Positions 17,248 to 25,573 of a stretch of DNA of 64,000 nucleotides are shown here, piece after piece. Under the pieces are notes generated by a model, which saw only the letters and a list, made by a program, of their open reading frames with translations, did not search any database and had not been told where the DNA came from. The DNA is taken from positions 372,001 to 436,000 of the forward strand of contig CAWDLK010000001.1 in the NCBI GenBank assembly GCA_963803165.1, in the 5' to 3' direction. Position 1 is the stretch's first letter. Every line of letters starts with the position of its first letter. The translations under genes and the position numbers were made by a program. Source of the DNA: Changshengia sp963803165 (lineage in GTDB: Bacteria > Chloroflexota > Dormibacteria > Aeolococcales > Aeolococcaceae).

Positions 17248-17673
17248 GTGAGCCCCACTCCTCGCGCTGCGGGCCCCCACGGGGGCTCCAGGCCCCCCGG
17301 TGGAGCGGTGACAGGTCGGGACGTGCTGCGCCTCGAGGGCATGCGCTTCTTCGGCCACCACGGCTGCCTCGCCGACGAGCGCGGCGCCGGGGTGCACCTC
17401 GACCTGGACGTCGAGCTGACGACCGACACCCGCGAGGCGGCGCGCAGCGACCGGGTGGAGGACACCATCGACTACGCGCGGCTCGTCGAGACCTGCCGGC
17501 GGGTGGTCGAGGAGAGCAGCTACCACCTGGTGGAGACGGTGGCGGAGCGGCTCGCCGAGGAGCTGCTCGCCGAGCCCCGGGCCGTCTCGGTGGTGGTCCG
17601 GGTGGCCAAGCGCCCGCCGCTCGCCGCCGCCGTCGACCGCTTCAGCGTGACCGTGGAGAGGCGCCGGCCGTGA
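17248..17673 (+). CDS. folB: Dihydroneopterin aldolase
   Basis: 141 aa with about 25 residues before the usual start of the domain (LRLEGMRFFGHHGCLADER). The FFGHHG motif, the DTIDYARL segment with the conserved glutamate-adjacent Tyr, and the VRVAKRPPL strand are typical of FolB. The enzyme cleaves dihydroneopterin to 6-hydroxymethyl-dihydropterin and glycolaldehyde in folate synthesis. The GTG at 17248 is chosen from the TACAAT seven bases upstream; a later GTG at 17308 is possible. It overlaps folD by four bases (GTGA), so the fol genes form an operon. Confidence 0.92.
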   Translation: MSPTPRAAGPHGGSRPPGGAVTGRDVLRLEGMRFFGHHGCLADERGAGVHLDLDVELTTDTREAARSDRVEDTIDYARLVETCRRVVEESSYHLVETVAERLAEELLAEPRAVSVVVRVAKRPPLAAAVDRFSVTVERRRP

Positions 17674-18536
17674 GCGCGGCCATCATCGACGGCAGCGCGA
17701 TCGCCAAGGCGATCCGCGCCGAGATCGCCGTCGAGGTCTCGGCGATGGTCGCCGAGGGCCTGACCGCCCCCCACCTCGCGGTGGTGCTCTGCGGCGACGA
17801 CCCTGCCAGCGCCACCTACGTCCGCAACAAGAGCCGGGCGGCCGAGCGGGCCGGCATCCGCTTCACCCTGCACACCCCTGGCGGCGACAGCTCCACCGCG
17901 GACATCCTCGACCTCTGTGCCCGGATGGCCGAGGACCCCGACATCGACGGCATGCTCGTGCAGGTGCCGCTCCCGCGGCAGATCGACGTCGCGGCCGTCC
18001 TCGACGCCGTCCCCCCCGAGAAGGACGCCGACGGCTTCCATCCCCTCAACCTCGGCCGCGTCGCCTCCGGGGGGGCGCCCCGGGTGCTGCCGGGGACTCC
18101 GCTCGGCTGCATGGAGCTGCTCCGCCGGTCGGGGGTGCCCATCGCCGGGAGCAGGGCGGTGGTGGTCGGACGCAGCGTCATCGTCGGGCGCCCGCTGGCC
18201 CTGCTGCTCATCAATGCCGACGCCACGGTGACCGTCTGCCATTCCAAGACCCGGGACCTGCCCGCGGTCTGCCGCGAGGCCGACATCCTGGTCGCCGCCA
18301 TCGGACGGCCGGGGATGATCACCTCCGACTACGTCAAGCCGGGGGCGGCGGTGATCGACGTGGGCACCACGCCCGTGGACGGGCGGGTCGTCGGTGACGT
18401 GGACCGCCCGTCGGTGGAACCGGTGGCGGGCTGGCTCACCCCCGTCCCCGGCGGGGTGGGACCGATGACCATCGCGATGCTGCTCCGCAACACCCTCGCG
18501 CTGGCCCGGGCCCGCCGGCCGGCGCCCGTCGCCTGA
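17670..18536 (+). CDS. folD: Methylenetetrahydrofolate dehydrogenase/cyclohydrolase
   Basis: 288 aa, normal length. The substrate-site motif SATYVRNKSRA carries the catalytic lysine of YxxxK; MLVQVPLP and KDADGFHPLN follow (KDVDG in most homologues). GRSVIVGRPLALLL and DVGTTPVDGRVVGDVD form the NADP site, and TPVPGGVGPMT is near the C-terminus. It interconverts methylene-, methenyl- and formyl-tetrahydrofolate in the cytoplasm. Its stop overlaps the next start as TGATG. The GcvT/GcvH and SerA genes elsewhere in the window feed the same one-carbon pool. Confidence 0.96.
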   Translation: MSAAIIDGSAIAKAIRAEIAVEVSAMVAEGLTAPHLAVVLCGDDPASATYVRNKSRAAERAGIRFTLHTPGGDSSTADILDLCARMAEDPDIDGMLVQVPLPRQIDVAAVLDAVPPEKDADGFHPLNLGRVASGGAPRVLPGTPLGCMELLRRSGVPIAGSRAVVVGRSVIVGRPLALLLINADATVTVCHSKTRDLPAVCREADILVAAIGRPGMITSDYVKPGAAVIDVGTTPVDGRVVGDVDRPSVEPVAGWLTPVPGGVGPMTIAMLLRNTLALARARRPAPVA

Positions 18537-19111
18537 TGCCGGCTCTCAGCGTCCGCTGGTCCGAGCAGGAGGCGAGGAAGCCGTACGCGCGGCCCTTCAT
18601 GGTCAGCTTCACCGGTGACGCCGGCGCCTCCCTGGGGGCGGTGGCGGTGAGCGGCTCCGACCTCCTCTACCACCGCCAGTTCCGGGCCGCCGTCCTCGCC
18701 CTCGCCGGCGAGCTCTTCGTCGACGCCGAGGTCGGTGCGGGGGCGGACGCCCAGGCCGCCTGGCTGGAGCGGCTGTCGGCACTGCTGCCGGCCGCCGATG
18801 GCTTGGCGCTGCGCCCGGTGTCGAGCTTCGACCACGAGCGCGGCCGGGCCTTCCACGTCGAGGCCCGGGTGCCCGGGTGTCCGGCGCCGGCCCGTCTCGA
18901 GGCGCCCGCCGTCCTCGAGTACCAGGAGCTCCAGGCCGGCCTGGCCCACCAGACCGGCCGCCTGTACCGCAACCGGGCCGTCGAGAGCATCGCGGATCCC
19001 GAGGAGCGGCAGCGAGCGTGGCTGGCCGTGCTCGGCGACTGCCTCGAACGGCCCGGCGAGGACGAGGCGATGGCCCCGGACTGGCCCTGGAGGCCGCGAC
19101 CCGCCCCGTGA
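18536..19111 (+). CDS. Unknown protein encoded between folD and folC
   Basis: 191 aa, start overlapping the folD stop (TGATG) and stop overlapping the folC start (GTGA), so it is firmly inside the folate operon. No signal peptide or membrane segment. The sequence has a beta-rich N-terminal half (GASLGAVAVSGSDLLYHRQFR) and a helical C-terminal half with an ELQAGLAHQTGRLYRNRAVESI stretch. I recognise no family or catalytic motif. Its position suggests a link to folate or one-carbon metabolism, but that is inference from context only. Confidence 0.7.
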   Translation: MPALSVRWSEQEARKPYARPFMVSFTGDAGASLGAVAVSGSDLLYHRQFRAAVLALAGELFVDAEVGAGADAQAAWLERLSALLPAADGLALRPVSSFDHERGRAFHVEARVPGCPAPARLEAPAVLEYQELQAGLAHQTGRLYRNRAVESIADPEERQRAWLAVLGDCLERPGEDEAMAPDWPWRPRPAP

Positions 19112-20412
19112 GCACCGGCGGGTCCCTCTCCGACCCCGACGCCGGAGGGCTCGGCTCGGCGATCGCGCGCCTGGAGGCGGCCGGACGCTTCGGCATCGTT
19201 CCCGGGTTGGAGCGGACCCGGTGGCTCCTCGACCGGCTGGGCGACCCCCACCTCGGACTGGAGGGGGTCCTGGTGGCGGGCACCAACGGCAAGGGATCGG
19301 TCGCCGCGCTGGTGGACTCCATGGCGAGGGCGGCCGGACGGCGCACGGCCCTGCTCGCCAAACCCCACCTGGTGCGGTGGGGGGAGCGGATCGTCCTCGA
19401 TGGCGAGCCACTCGATGGCAGGCGCTTCGCCCTCCTCGCGGGCGAGGTGCTCGGGGCCGCCGATCGAGCTGCTCCGGGTGAGCACCCCACCCAGTTCGAG
19501 ATCCTCACCGCGATGGGGTTCCTCGCCGCGGCGCGCCATGGCACCGACACCCTGGTCTGCGAGGTCGGGATGGGCGGGCGCCTGGACAGCACCAACGTGG
19601 TCGACCTGGGCGGCTGCGTCCTCACCAACGTCGCCCTCGACCATCGCGAGTGGCTCGGCGACACGGTGGAGGCGATCGCCGCCGAGAAGGCGGGGATCGT
19701 CAAGGAGGGCGACTGGGTGGTCACCGCCGCGACCGAGCCGGCCCGCTCGGTGATCGCCGAGAGGGCACGGAGCGTCGGAGCCTCCCTCCGCGTGCTCGAG
19801 GCCGGGCGGGGTTGGAGGGGCGCCGTGCTGGGGCGGGAGGGGGTCGAGGTCGCGGTGCACGCGGCCCCCTCCGGCCTCGGAGAGCCGGCGCTCCGGTGCC
19901 GGTCGCCGCTCCCCGGACGCGTCCAGATCGAGAACCTCGCGGTCGCCGCGGCGGCCGCCGCCCTGCTCGGCATCCCCGACCGGGCGATCGTGGCCGGCGC
20001 CGCCGGGGTGCGCTGGCCGGGACGGCTGCAGTGGGTGGACGGTGCGCCGCCGCTCCTCCTCGACGGCGCCCACAACCCCGCCGCGCTCGCCGCGCTGGCT
20101 CCGGAGGTCGCCGCCCTGGCAGGACGCCGCCGCGTCGTGGCGCTCTTCGGGGCGATGGCCGACAAGCAGCTGGACCAGATGCTCCCGCCCGTCTCCGGGA
20201 TGGCGGCGGAGGTGGTCCTCACCAGCGTCGGCGGCGGGCGCGCCGCCAGCGCCGGTCAGCTGGCCGCGATCCTTGGCGGAGGCACCGCCGTCGAGCCGGT
20301 GGGCGCCGCCCTCGCCGAGGCCCGGCGCCGCGCCACCCCGTCGGGCCTCGTCCTGGTCTGCGGCTCCCTGGCCCTGGTGGGAGAGGTGCTGGCGGAGCTG
20401 GGACCCGGCTGA
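19108..20412 (+). CDS. folC: Folylpolyglutamate synthase/dihydrofolate synthase
   Basis: 434 aa from a GTG at 19108 overlapping the upstream stop; longer frames run through the preceding gene and are rejected. The Mur-ligase-type P-loop GTNGKGSVAA lies near residue 55, the ATP/Mg segment CEVGMGGRLDSTNVVD near residue 153, and VALDHREWLGDTVEAIAAEKAGI near residue 180. LDGAHNPAALAAL starts the C-terminal ligase domain. It adds glutamate to dihydropteroate or tetrahydrofolate with ATP. Last gene of the fol operon. Confidence 0.95.
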   Translation: MSTGGSLSDPDAGGLGSAIARLEAAGRFGIVPGLERTRWLLDRLGDPHLGLEGVLVAGTNGKGSVAALVDSMARAAGRRTALLAKPHLVRWGERIVLDGEPLDGRRFALLAGEVLGAADRAAPGEHPTQFEILTAMGFLAAARHGTDTLVCEVGMGGRLDSTNVVDLGGCVLTNVALDHREWLGDTVEAIAAEKAGIVKEGDWVVTAATEPARSVIAERARSVGASLRVLEAGRGWRGAVLGREGVEVAVHAAPSGLGEPALRCRSPLPGRVQIENLAVAAAAAALLGIPDRAIVAGAAGVRWPGRLQWVDGAPPLLLDGAHNPAALAALAPEVAALAGRRRVVALFGAMADKQLDQMLPPVSGMAAEVVLTSVGGGRAASAGQLAAILGGGTAVEPVGAALAEARRRATPSGLVLVCGSLALVGEVLAELGPG

Positions 20413-20540
20413 GCGGACCCCATCACGGCAATGGACTCCCTAGTCTCCAATCTGCGCAGTTCGTGCTGGCGACGGCTGTCGCCCCACCGAAGGGCGTGGA
20501 GACGCGGTCTGACGAACATCGGTGCGGAGGAATCGGGAGC

Positions 20541-20546
20541 TACCAT
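20541..20546 (+). promoter_or_regulatory. Putative -10 hexamer for the heptose-glycan operon
   Basis: TACCAT ends seven bases before the ATG of a 14-codon mini-ORF (20554) that overlaps the start of the GT2 gene. This is the only promoter-like site in the 180 bases between folC and the GT2 gene. Confidence 0.4.
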
Positions 20547-20553
20547 CGCGACG

Positions 20554-20598
20554 ATGCTGGCGGTTCGGAGAGGCCGGCTGCATGGAGGACGGCTGTGA
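20554..20598 (+). CDS. Possible 14-residue leader peptide (mini-ORF)
   Basis: ATG at 20554, predicted product MLAVRRGRLHGGRL, TGA at 20596-20598. The stop overlaps the GTG start of the GT2 gene at 20595 as GTGA. The ATG lies seven bases after TACCAT, so the mRNA would begin at or beside it. The peptide is basic and has no run of a single amino acid, so classical attenuation is not suggested; translational coupling is more likely. The GGAGGA site of the next gene lies inside the mini-ORF. Expression is unproven. Confidence 0.35.
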   Translation: MLAVRRGRLHGGRL

Positions 20599-21860
20599 AA
20601 TCCTCGCTCGACCCGGAGATTGCGGCTGCCCAGCCGGTCGCGCTCCCGGGCGCCATCAGCGAGGTCAGTCTGCTGATCCCCGATGGGCGGGACTGCGCCG
20701 ACCCGGAACTCTCCATCGTCATTCCGGCGTGCGACGAGGCGGCAACAGTCGGCCAGTTTGTCGACTGGTGCCTGGCGGGGATGGCGGGGGCAGGTATCTC
20801 GGGCGAAGTGCTCCTCGTCGACAGCTCCGGCGACGACACCCCACAGATCGCTCTAGCTCACGGAGCACGGGTGCTGCGTGTGCCCCGCCGCGGGCTGGGA
20901 CAGGCGTACATCGACGCCCTGCCATTCATCCGTGGACAGTATGTCCTGATGGGTGACGCCGATTGCACTTACGACTTCCGCCAGCTCGGAGGCTTTGTGC
21001 GAGGCTTCCGGGATGGCTACGAATTCGTCATGGGCTCGCGCTGGAAGGGCAGCATCGAGCCCGGTTCCATGCCCTGGCTGCATCGCCACCTGGGCACGCC
21101 AGCGACGACGTGGATCCTCAACTTGCTCTACCGCAGCCGGTTCTCGGACATCCACTGCGGGATGCGGGGCATCAGCCGAGATGCACTCATGCGGATGCGG
21201 CTCCAATCACGCTCCTGGGAGTACGCCTCGGAGATGGTACTCAAGTCGGTGCACATGAGGCTCCGCACCACCGAGGTCCCGGTGAGGTTCCTCAAGGACC
21301 GCGAGGGACGGATGAGCCATCACAAGCGTCTCGGATGGCTGTCTCCCTACCACGCGGCGTGGATCAACCTGCGAGTGATGTTCGTCTACGGGGCGGAGTT
21401 CTTCGTGTATCGACCCGGGATCGCCATGCTTGTGATCGGGATCCTGATAACTCTCCCCCTAAGCGCCGGCCCGATCACCATGGGGTCCCTGCATCTCTCG
21501 CTCTACACGATGCTGTTGGGGATGACGCTCACGCTGCTCGGCCTTCAGAGCTTCTACTTCGGATGCCTCGCCCAGGTGCTACACGACTACACGGGCAACG
21601 CACGGCGGCGGTGGCTTCGAGCCTTCCCTTACTCGCGCACCGTCCTCTTCTGTGCCGCCGCGTTCATGGGAGGGGGGGTGCTGACCGGGTTGCTTGTTGC
21701 CCAGTGGGTGTCCAGCGGCTTGGCTCTGCGGGTGGATCGCACCCTGTACAGCGCAGTAATCGGGTTGATGCTGATAATTGTGAGCTTCATGACGTTCACC
21801 TTCATGCTGCTGCTTCACGCAGCCGCTCTCCATGCCTCCACGTATGACGGCCACGAGTAG
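20595..21860 (+). CDS. GT2 glycosyltransferase with C-terminal membrane helices
   Basis: 421 aa from a GTG at 20595 with GGAGGA five bases upstream. An N-terminal stretch of about 35 residues precedes the GT-A domain: LSIVIPACDEAATV, LLVDSSGDDT, and the metal-binding GDADCTYDF near residue 120. MRGISRDALMRM and the RMSHHKRL region follow. Four hydrophobic segments occupy about residues 270-415. Proteins of this layout transfer a sugar to polyprenyl phosphate at the membrane. It is first in an eight-gene operon and overlaps the next gene. Base composition of this gene is a little less GC-rich than the folate operon. Confidence 0.88.
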   Translation: MKSSLDPEIAAAQPVALPGAISEVSLLIPDGRDCADPELSIVIPACDEAATVGQFVDWCLAGMAGAGISGEVLLVDSSGDDTPQIALAHGARVLRVPRRGLGQAYIDALPFIRGQYVLMGDADCTYDFRQLGGFVRGFRDGYEFVMGSRWKGSIEPGSMPWLHRHLGTPATTWILNLLYRSRFSDIHCGMRGISRDALMRMRLQSRSWEYASEMVLKSVHMRLRTTEVPVRFLKDREGRMSHHKRLGWLSPYHAAWINLRVMFVYGAEFFVYRPGIAMLVIGILITLPLSAGPITMGSLHLSLYTMLLGMTLTLLGLQSFYFGCLAQVLHDYTGNARRRWLRAFPYSRTVLFCAAAFMGGGVLTGLLVAQWVSSGLALRVDRTLYSAVIGLMLIIVSFMTFTFMLLLHAAALHASTYDGHE

Positions 21861-22485
21861 AGACCTGCGCAACCGCTCTTACGGGCAAGACCGTGCGCTC
21901 ACCTTTGTTGACCGCCTCGGCGTCTGGCTGTCGGTTCGGCGGATCCGGCATACGGTCGGCAGTTTCGTGGGGATGCGCGTGGTCGACGTCGGCTGCGGCT
22001 ACGATGCGATCGTCGCGCGCGCTCTGCTCCCCGCGGTAGGCTCGATGGCGCTGGTGGACGTTGCCATCAGCCCCACACTTCGCGAGGTCCCGAAGGTACT
22101 TGCAATCGAGGGGAGGCTACCCGAAGTCCTCAGCGCGGTCCAGGACTGCTCACAGGACCTCGTGATCTGCAATTCCGTCTTGGAGCACCTCTGGGAGCCG
22201 ATCGAGACCCTCCGTGAGATGTGGCGCATCCTTGTTCCCGGCGGTATGGCGTTGGTGAATGTGCCCTCGTGGCGAGGTAAGCGCTGGCTCGAGCTCTCGG
22301 CCTTCCGGCTTGGGTTGAGCCCCTATGACGAGATGCAAGATCACAAGGCGTACTACGACCCGCGCGACCTCTGGCCGTTGCTGATCCGGGCCGGGTTCGC
22401 CCCGCGTGACATCCGCTGCTTCCGACACAAACTCGGCCTCAACACGTTCGCGGGCTGCCGCAAGGCCAAGGCGGAGGCGAGTTGA
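21832..22485 (+). CDS. SAM-dependent methyltransferase (class I)
   Basis: 217 aa (a start at 21844 is equally possible; neither has a ribosome binding site, and both overlap the GT2 gene). The SAM-binding motif I is VVDVGCGYD near residue 50, motif II-like LVDVAISP near residue 70, and the DLVICNSVLEHLWEP motif near residue 105. LREMWRILVPGGMALVNVPS is the usual post-motif helix and strand. Such enzymes in glycan loci often methylate sugars or lipid-linked intermediates. Substrate unknown. Its stop overlaps the next ATG. Confidence 0.85.
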   Translation: MPPRMTATSRDLRNRSYGQDRALTFVDRLGVWLSVRRIRHTVGSFVGMRVVDVGCGYDAIVARALLPAVGSMALVDVAISPTLREVPKVLAIEGRLPEVLSAVQDCSQDLVICNSVLEHLWEPIETLREMWRILVPGGMALVNVPSWRGKRWLELSAFRLGLSPYDEMQDHKAYYDPRDLWPLLIRAGFAPRDIRCFRHKLGLNTFAGCRKAKAEAS

Positions 22486-23111
22486 TGGACACCTTCACTG
22501 ACACCTATCTCGCCGAGACCAGGAGGATCGTCGAGGCCCTCGACGCCGAGTCGGTGGAGCGCCTCGCCGAGAGCCTGGCCCGGGTGCGCGATCGTTCCGG
22601 CCGGCTCTTCATCCTCGGGGTCGGCGGCTCGGCGGGGCACGCCAGCCACGCCGTCAACGACTTCCGCAAGCTGTGCGGCCTCGAGGCCTACACGCCCGTC
22701 GACAACGTCTCGGAGCTGACCGCGCGGATCAACGATGAGGGGTGGGACACCTCCTACAGCGCGTGGCTCGAGGGATCGCACCTGGGGGCGCGCGATGGGG
22801 TCCTGGTCTTCTCGGTGGGAGGCGGGGACCGGGAGCGAGGCATCTCCGCCAACGTCGTCAACGCCCTGGACTTGGCGCGGTCGGCGGGCTGCTTCATCGG
22901 TGGCGTGGTCGGCCGGGACGGTGGCTACACCGCTCAGGTCGGCGACGTGGTGGTGGTGATCCCGCCGCTGGTGGAGGAGCGGGTGACACCGCACACCGAG
23001 GGGCTGTGCGCGGTGGTGTGGCACCTCCTCGTTTCGCACCCCCTGCTCCAGCGCGTCCCCACCAAATGGGAGTCGACGATCAGCGAGAAGGCATGGCCGG
23101 CCGCTACCTGA
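22485..23111 (+). CDS. SIS-domain phosphosugar isomerase (GmhA-like)
   Basis: 208 aa, one SIS domain. LFILGVGGSAGHASHAVNDF near residue 40 is the phosphosugar-binding loop and helix, and VLVFSVGGGDRERGIS near residue 107 is the second SIS signature. Length and context (HddA and HddC homologues downstream) fit sedoheptulose-7-phosphate isomerase, which yields D-glycero-D-manno-heptose 7-phosphate. However, the Q/H-x3-E motif that GmhA enzymes carry after the first loop reads HAVND here, so the metal site may differ. It starts on the last base of the upstream stop codon and overlaps the next gene by 19 bases. Confidence 0.8.
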   Translation: MDTFTDTYLAETRRIVEALDAESVERLAESLARVRDRSGRLFILGVGGSAGHASHAVNDFRKLCGLEAYTPVDNVSELTARINDEGWDTSYSAWLEGSHLGARDGVLVFSVGGGDRERGISANVVNALDLARSAGCFIGGVVGRDGGYTAQVGDVVVVIPPLVEERVTPHTEGLCAVVWHLLVSHPLLQRVPTKWESTISEKAWPAAT

Positions 23112-24067
23112 TCGTCGGCGGCGCCGGCTTCATCGGGAGCCACTTCACCGACCGGCTCCTGGGCGAGCCGGGGACCGAGGCGTTGACCCTCTACGACAAC
23201 TTCTCCTCGGGCCGGGAGTGGCACTACGCCCGGTGGGCGAGCGACCCCCGTCTGACGGTCATCCGGGCGGACGTGCGCGAGCAGGAGCGCCTGGTCGACG
23301 CGATGCGAGGCCACGAGGTGGTCATCCACCTCGCCTCCAACCCCGACATCGCCCGCGCGGTCGCCGAGCCGACGGTCGACTTCGACGAGGGCACCGCGCT
23401 GACCCACGCGGTGGTCGAGGCCATGCGCCGCGCCGGCGTGGGCACGATCCTCTACGCGTCGGGCAGCGGCGTGTACGGCGACCTCGGCGAGCGAGAGGCG
23501 GGCGAGGACCACGGGCCGCTCATCCCCATCTCCACGTACGGCGCTTCCAAGCTGGCGGGGGAGGCGATGATCGCCGCCTACTGCTTCATGTTCGGACTGG
23601 TGGGCCGGGCCTTCCGCTTCGGCAACGTGGTGGGGCCCCGGCAAACCCACGGCGTCGGTCTCGACTTCGTCCGGAGGCTCGCCGCCGGCCCGGCCCGGCT
23701 GCGCATCCTGGGAGACGGGAGCCAGAGCAAGTCGTACATCCACGTCAGCGACGTCGTCGAGGCCGTCCTCACCGCCCTCCGCCGCGAGCCGGCCGGCTAC
23801 CGCGTGTACAACGTCGCCACCGGCGACTACATCACGGTTGCGGAGATCGCGGACATGGCGGTCGCGGTCACGGGACTTCCGGCGGGTTCGGTCGCCTATG
23901 ACTTCACCGGTGGTGATCGGGGCTGGAAGGGGGATGTCCCCATCGTCCGGCTCAACACCGACCGGATCCGGGCTCTCGGCTGGGCCAACCGGATGACCAC
24001 GGCCGAGGCTCTCCGCGCGTCGCTGGAGTCCCTGCGGCTCGACCTCGATCGGCTGCCGGCCGAATGA
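23093..24067 (+). CDS. NAD-dependent epimerase/dehydratase (extended SDR)
   Basis: 324 aa. The NAD site GGAGFIGSHF is near residue 10, the catalytic triad region is ASGSGVYGD with YGASKLAGEA (YxxxK) near residue 150, and FGNVVGPRQTHG and ILGDGSQSKSYIHVSDVV are typical of NDP-sugar epimerases and 4,6-dehydratases. In this operon it may act on the activated heptose; mycobacterial heptose loci also carry an SDR beside gmhA and hddA homologues. Which reaction it catalyses is not shown by motifs. AAGG lies two bases upstream of the ATG. Followed by a 15-base gap. Confidence 0.87.
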   Translation: MAGRYLIVGGAGFIGSHFTDRLLGEPGTEALTLYDNFSSGREWHYARWASDPRLTVIRADVREQERLVDAMRGHEVVIHLASNPDIARAVAEPTVDFDEGTALTHAVVEAMRRAGVGTILYASGSGVYGDLGEREAGEDHGPLIPISTYGASKLAGEAMIAAYCFMFGLVGRAFRFGNVVGPRQTHGVGLDFVRRLAAGPARLRILGDGSQSKSYIHVSDVVEAVLTALRREPAGYRVYNVATGDYITVAEIADMAVAVTGLPAGSVAYDFTGGDRGWKGDVPIVRLNTDRIRALGWANRMTTAEALRASLESLRLDLDRLPAE

Positions 24068-24082
24068 GGGAGCGATAAGACG

Positions 24083-24796
24083 GTGGATCTGAGCACACTG
24101 CGAGTAGAGGTCTTTGCCGACGGTGCCGACCGCGCCGGCATCGAGACGCTCGCCCGGGACCCGCTCATCCGCGGGTTCACCACCAACCCCACGCTCATGC
24201 GTGCTTCGGGGGTGACTGACTACGAGGCTTTCGCCCGTGATGTGCTGACTCTGGTCGGCGAGCGGCCGATCTCCTTTGAGGTCTTCGCCGACGAGTTCGG
24301 CGAGATGATCCGCCAGGCCCGCCGGATCGCCACCTGGGGGCCGCAGGTCTACGTGAAGATCCCGGTGACCAACACCCGGGGGGAGTCGAGCATGGACGTG
24401 CTGCGGACGCTGAGCTCCGAGGGGATTCAGCTCAACGTCACGGCGATGACCACCCCGGAGCAGGTGGAGCGGGTGCTGGGCTGGCTCGGCCCGGGGGCTC
24501 CCCACTTCGTGTCGCTCTTCGCGGGGAGGATCGCCAACTCCGGTCGTGACCCCCTGCCGCTGGTGCGTCGCTGCGTCGACGTCCTCGCACACCGTCCCGA
24601 GATACGCCTGATCTGGGCCAGCCCGCGGGAGATCCTCAACGTAATCCAGGCGGACGCGGTGGGCTGCCACGTCATCACGGTCACCCACGACCTACTCAAG
24701 AAGCTGCCCCTGCTTGGCAAGGACCTCGACGAGTTTTCGCTGGAGACGGTTCAGATGTTCTATCGAGATGGGACCGCCGCGGGCTTCCGGCTATGA
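24083..24796 (+). CDS. Transaldolase family protein
   Basis: 237 aa, the short (TalC/fructose-6-phosphate-aldolase-like) type. TTNPTLMRASG near residue 32 and the Schiff-base lysine in VYVKIPVTN near residue 90 are diagnostic; LFAGRIANSGRDPL and IWASPREILNV mark later strands. The reaction of the family, from fructose 6-phosphate and erythrose 4-phosphate, gives sedoheptulose 7-phosphate, which is the substrate of GmhA-type isomerases. Its presence in this operon suggests dedicated precursor supply. GTG start with a GAGGGAG site further upstream; stop overlaps the next ATG. Confidence 0.9.
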   Translation: MDLSTLRVEVFADGADRAGIETLARDPLIRGFTTNPTLMRASGVTDYEAFARDVLTLVGERPISFEVFADEFGEMIRQARRIATWGPQVYVKIPVTNTRGESSMDVLRTLSSEGIQLNVTAMTTPEQVERVLGWLGPGAPHFVSLFAGRIANSGRDPLPLVRRCVDVLAHRPEIRLIWASPREILNVIQADAVGCHVITVTHDLLKKLPLLGKDLDEFSLETVQMFYRDGTAAGFRL

Positions 24797-25569
24797 GCGG
24801 GCCGGCAGGGAGAGCGAGCGATCCCGACTGGGACAACCTCTGGCAGCGCTTCGACCAGGCCGCCCACAGCAATCCGGCGGAGTTGATGCGCTTCCGCCTG
24901 GCTCTGCGGTTCCTTGGACTCGGAGACCGCGCGGCCCAGGTGGTGGACATTGGGAGCGGGCAAGGTGAGCTGGCGTCCATCATCAGCCGGGCGCACCCGG
25001 GTGCGACGGTCCTCGGTGTGGAGCTCAGTGCTACCGGTGTCCGCCTCGGCTTGGCCCGAGCTCCCTCGGCACGGTTCCTGCAGTGGGACCTGCTCGAGGA
25101 CCGGCCCGTCCCGAAGGAGTGGTCGGGCTGGGCAACGCACGCGGTGTGCTCCGAGGTGTTGGAACACGTGGATGATCCAGCACGCCTGCTGGGGAATGCG
25201 CGGAGGTTCCTGGCACCAGGATGCCGCTTGGTGGTCACTGTGCCGGGTGGGCCCCGTTCCGCCTTCGATCTGCACATAGGCCACCGGCGCCACTACGACC
25301 CCGGAGCTCTCGCCCGGCTTCTCGACGATGCCGGCTTCGAGAGGGTGGTGACCTTCGGGGCCGGCTTCCCATTCTTCAACCTTTATCGCCTTGCGGTTAT
25401 CGCTCGGGGTCGACGGTTGATCGACGACGTGACAGTACAGGAGAGTGGCGCCTCACTATCTGCCGCCGCCCGACTGACGATGAGAGCTTTCGATCGGCTC
25501 TTCCGGTGCAACCTGACCGCAACCCCCTGGGGCTGGCAGATAGTCGGGATTGCCCGACTGGCACGGTGA
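24793..25569 (+). CDS. SAM-dependent methyltransferase (class I)
   Basis: 258 aa, ATG overlapping the transaldolase stop (ATGA). Motif I is VVDIGSGQGELA near residue 55, followed by VLGVELSATGVRLGLA; HAVCSEVLEHVDDPARLL and FLAPGCRLVVTVPGGPRSAFD match the UbiG/Methyltransf_11 group. HIGHRRHYDPGALARLLDDAGF is the usual C-terminal part of methyltransferases acting on sugars or lipids in glycan clusters. It is not a close paralogue of the one at 21832. Substrate unknown. Confidence 0.85.
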   Translation: MSGPAGRASDPDWDNLWQRFDQAAHSNPAELMRFRLALRFLGLGDRAAQVVDIGSGQGELASIISRAHPGATVLGVELSATGVRLGLARAPSARFLQWDLLEDRPVPKEWSGWATHAVCSEVLEHVDDPARLLGNARRFLAPGCRLVVTVPGGPRSAFDLHIGHRRHYDPGALARLLDDAGFERVVTFGAGFPFFNLYRLAVIARGRRLIDDVTVQESGASLSAAARLTMRAFDRLFRCNLTATPWGWQIVGIARLAR

Positions 25570-25573
25570 GCGC

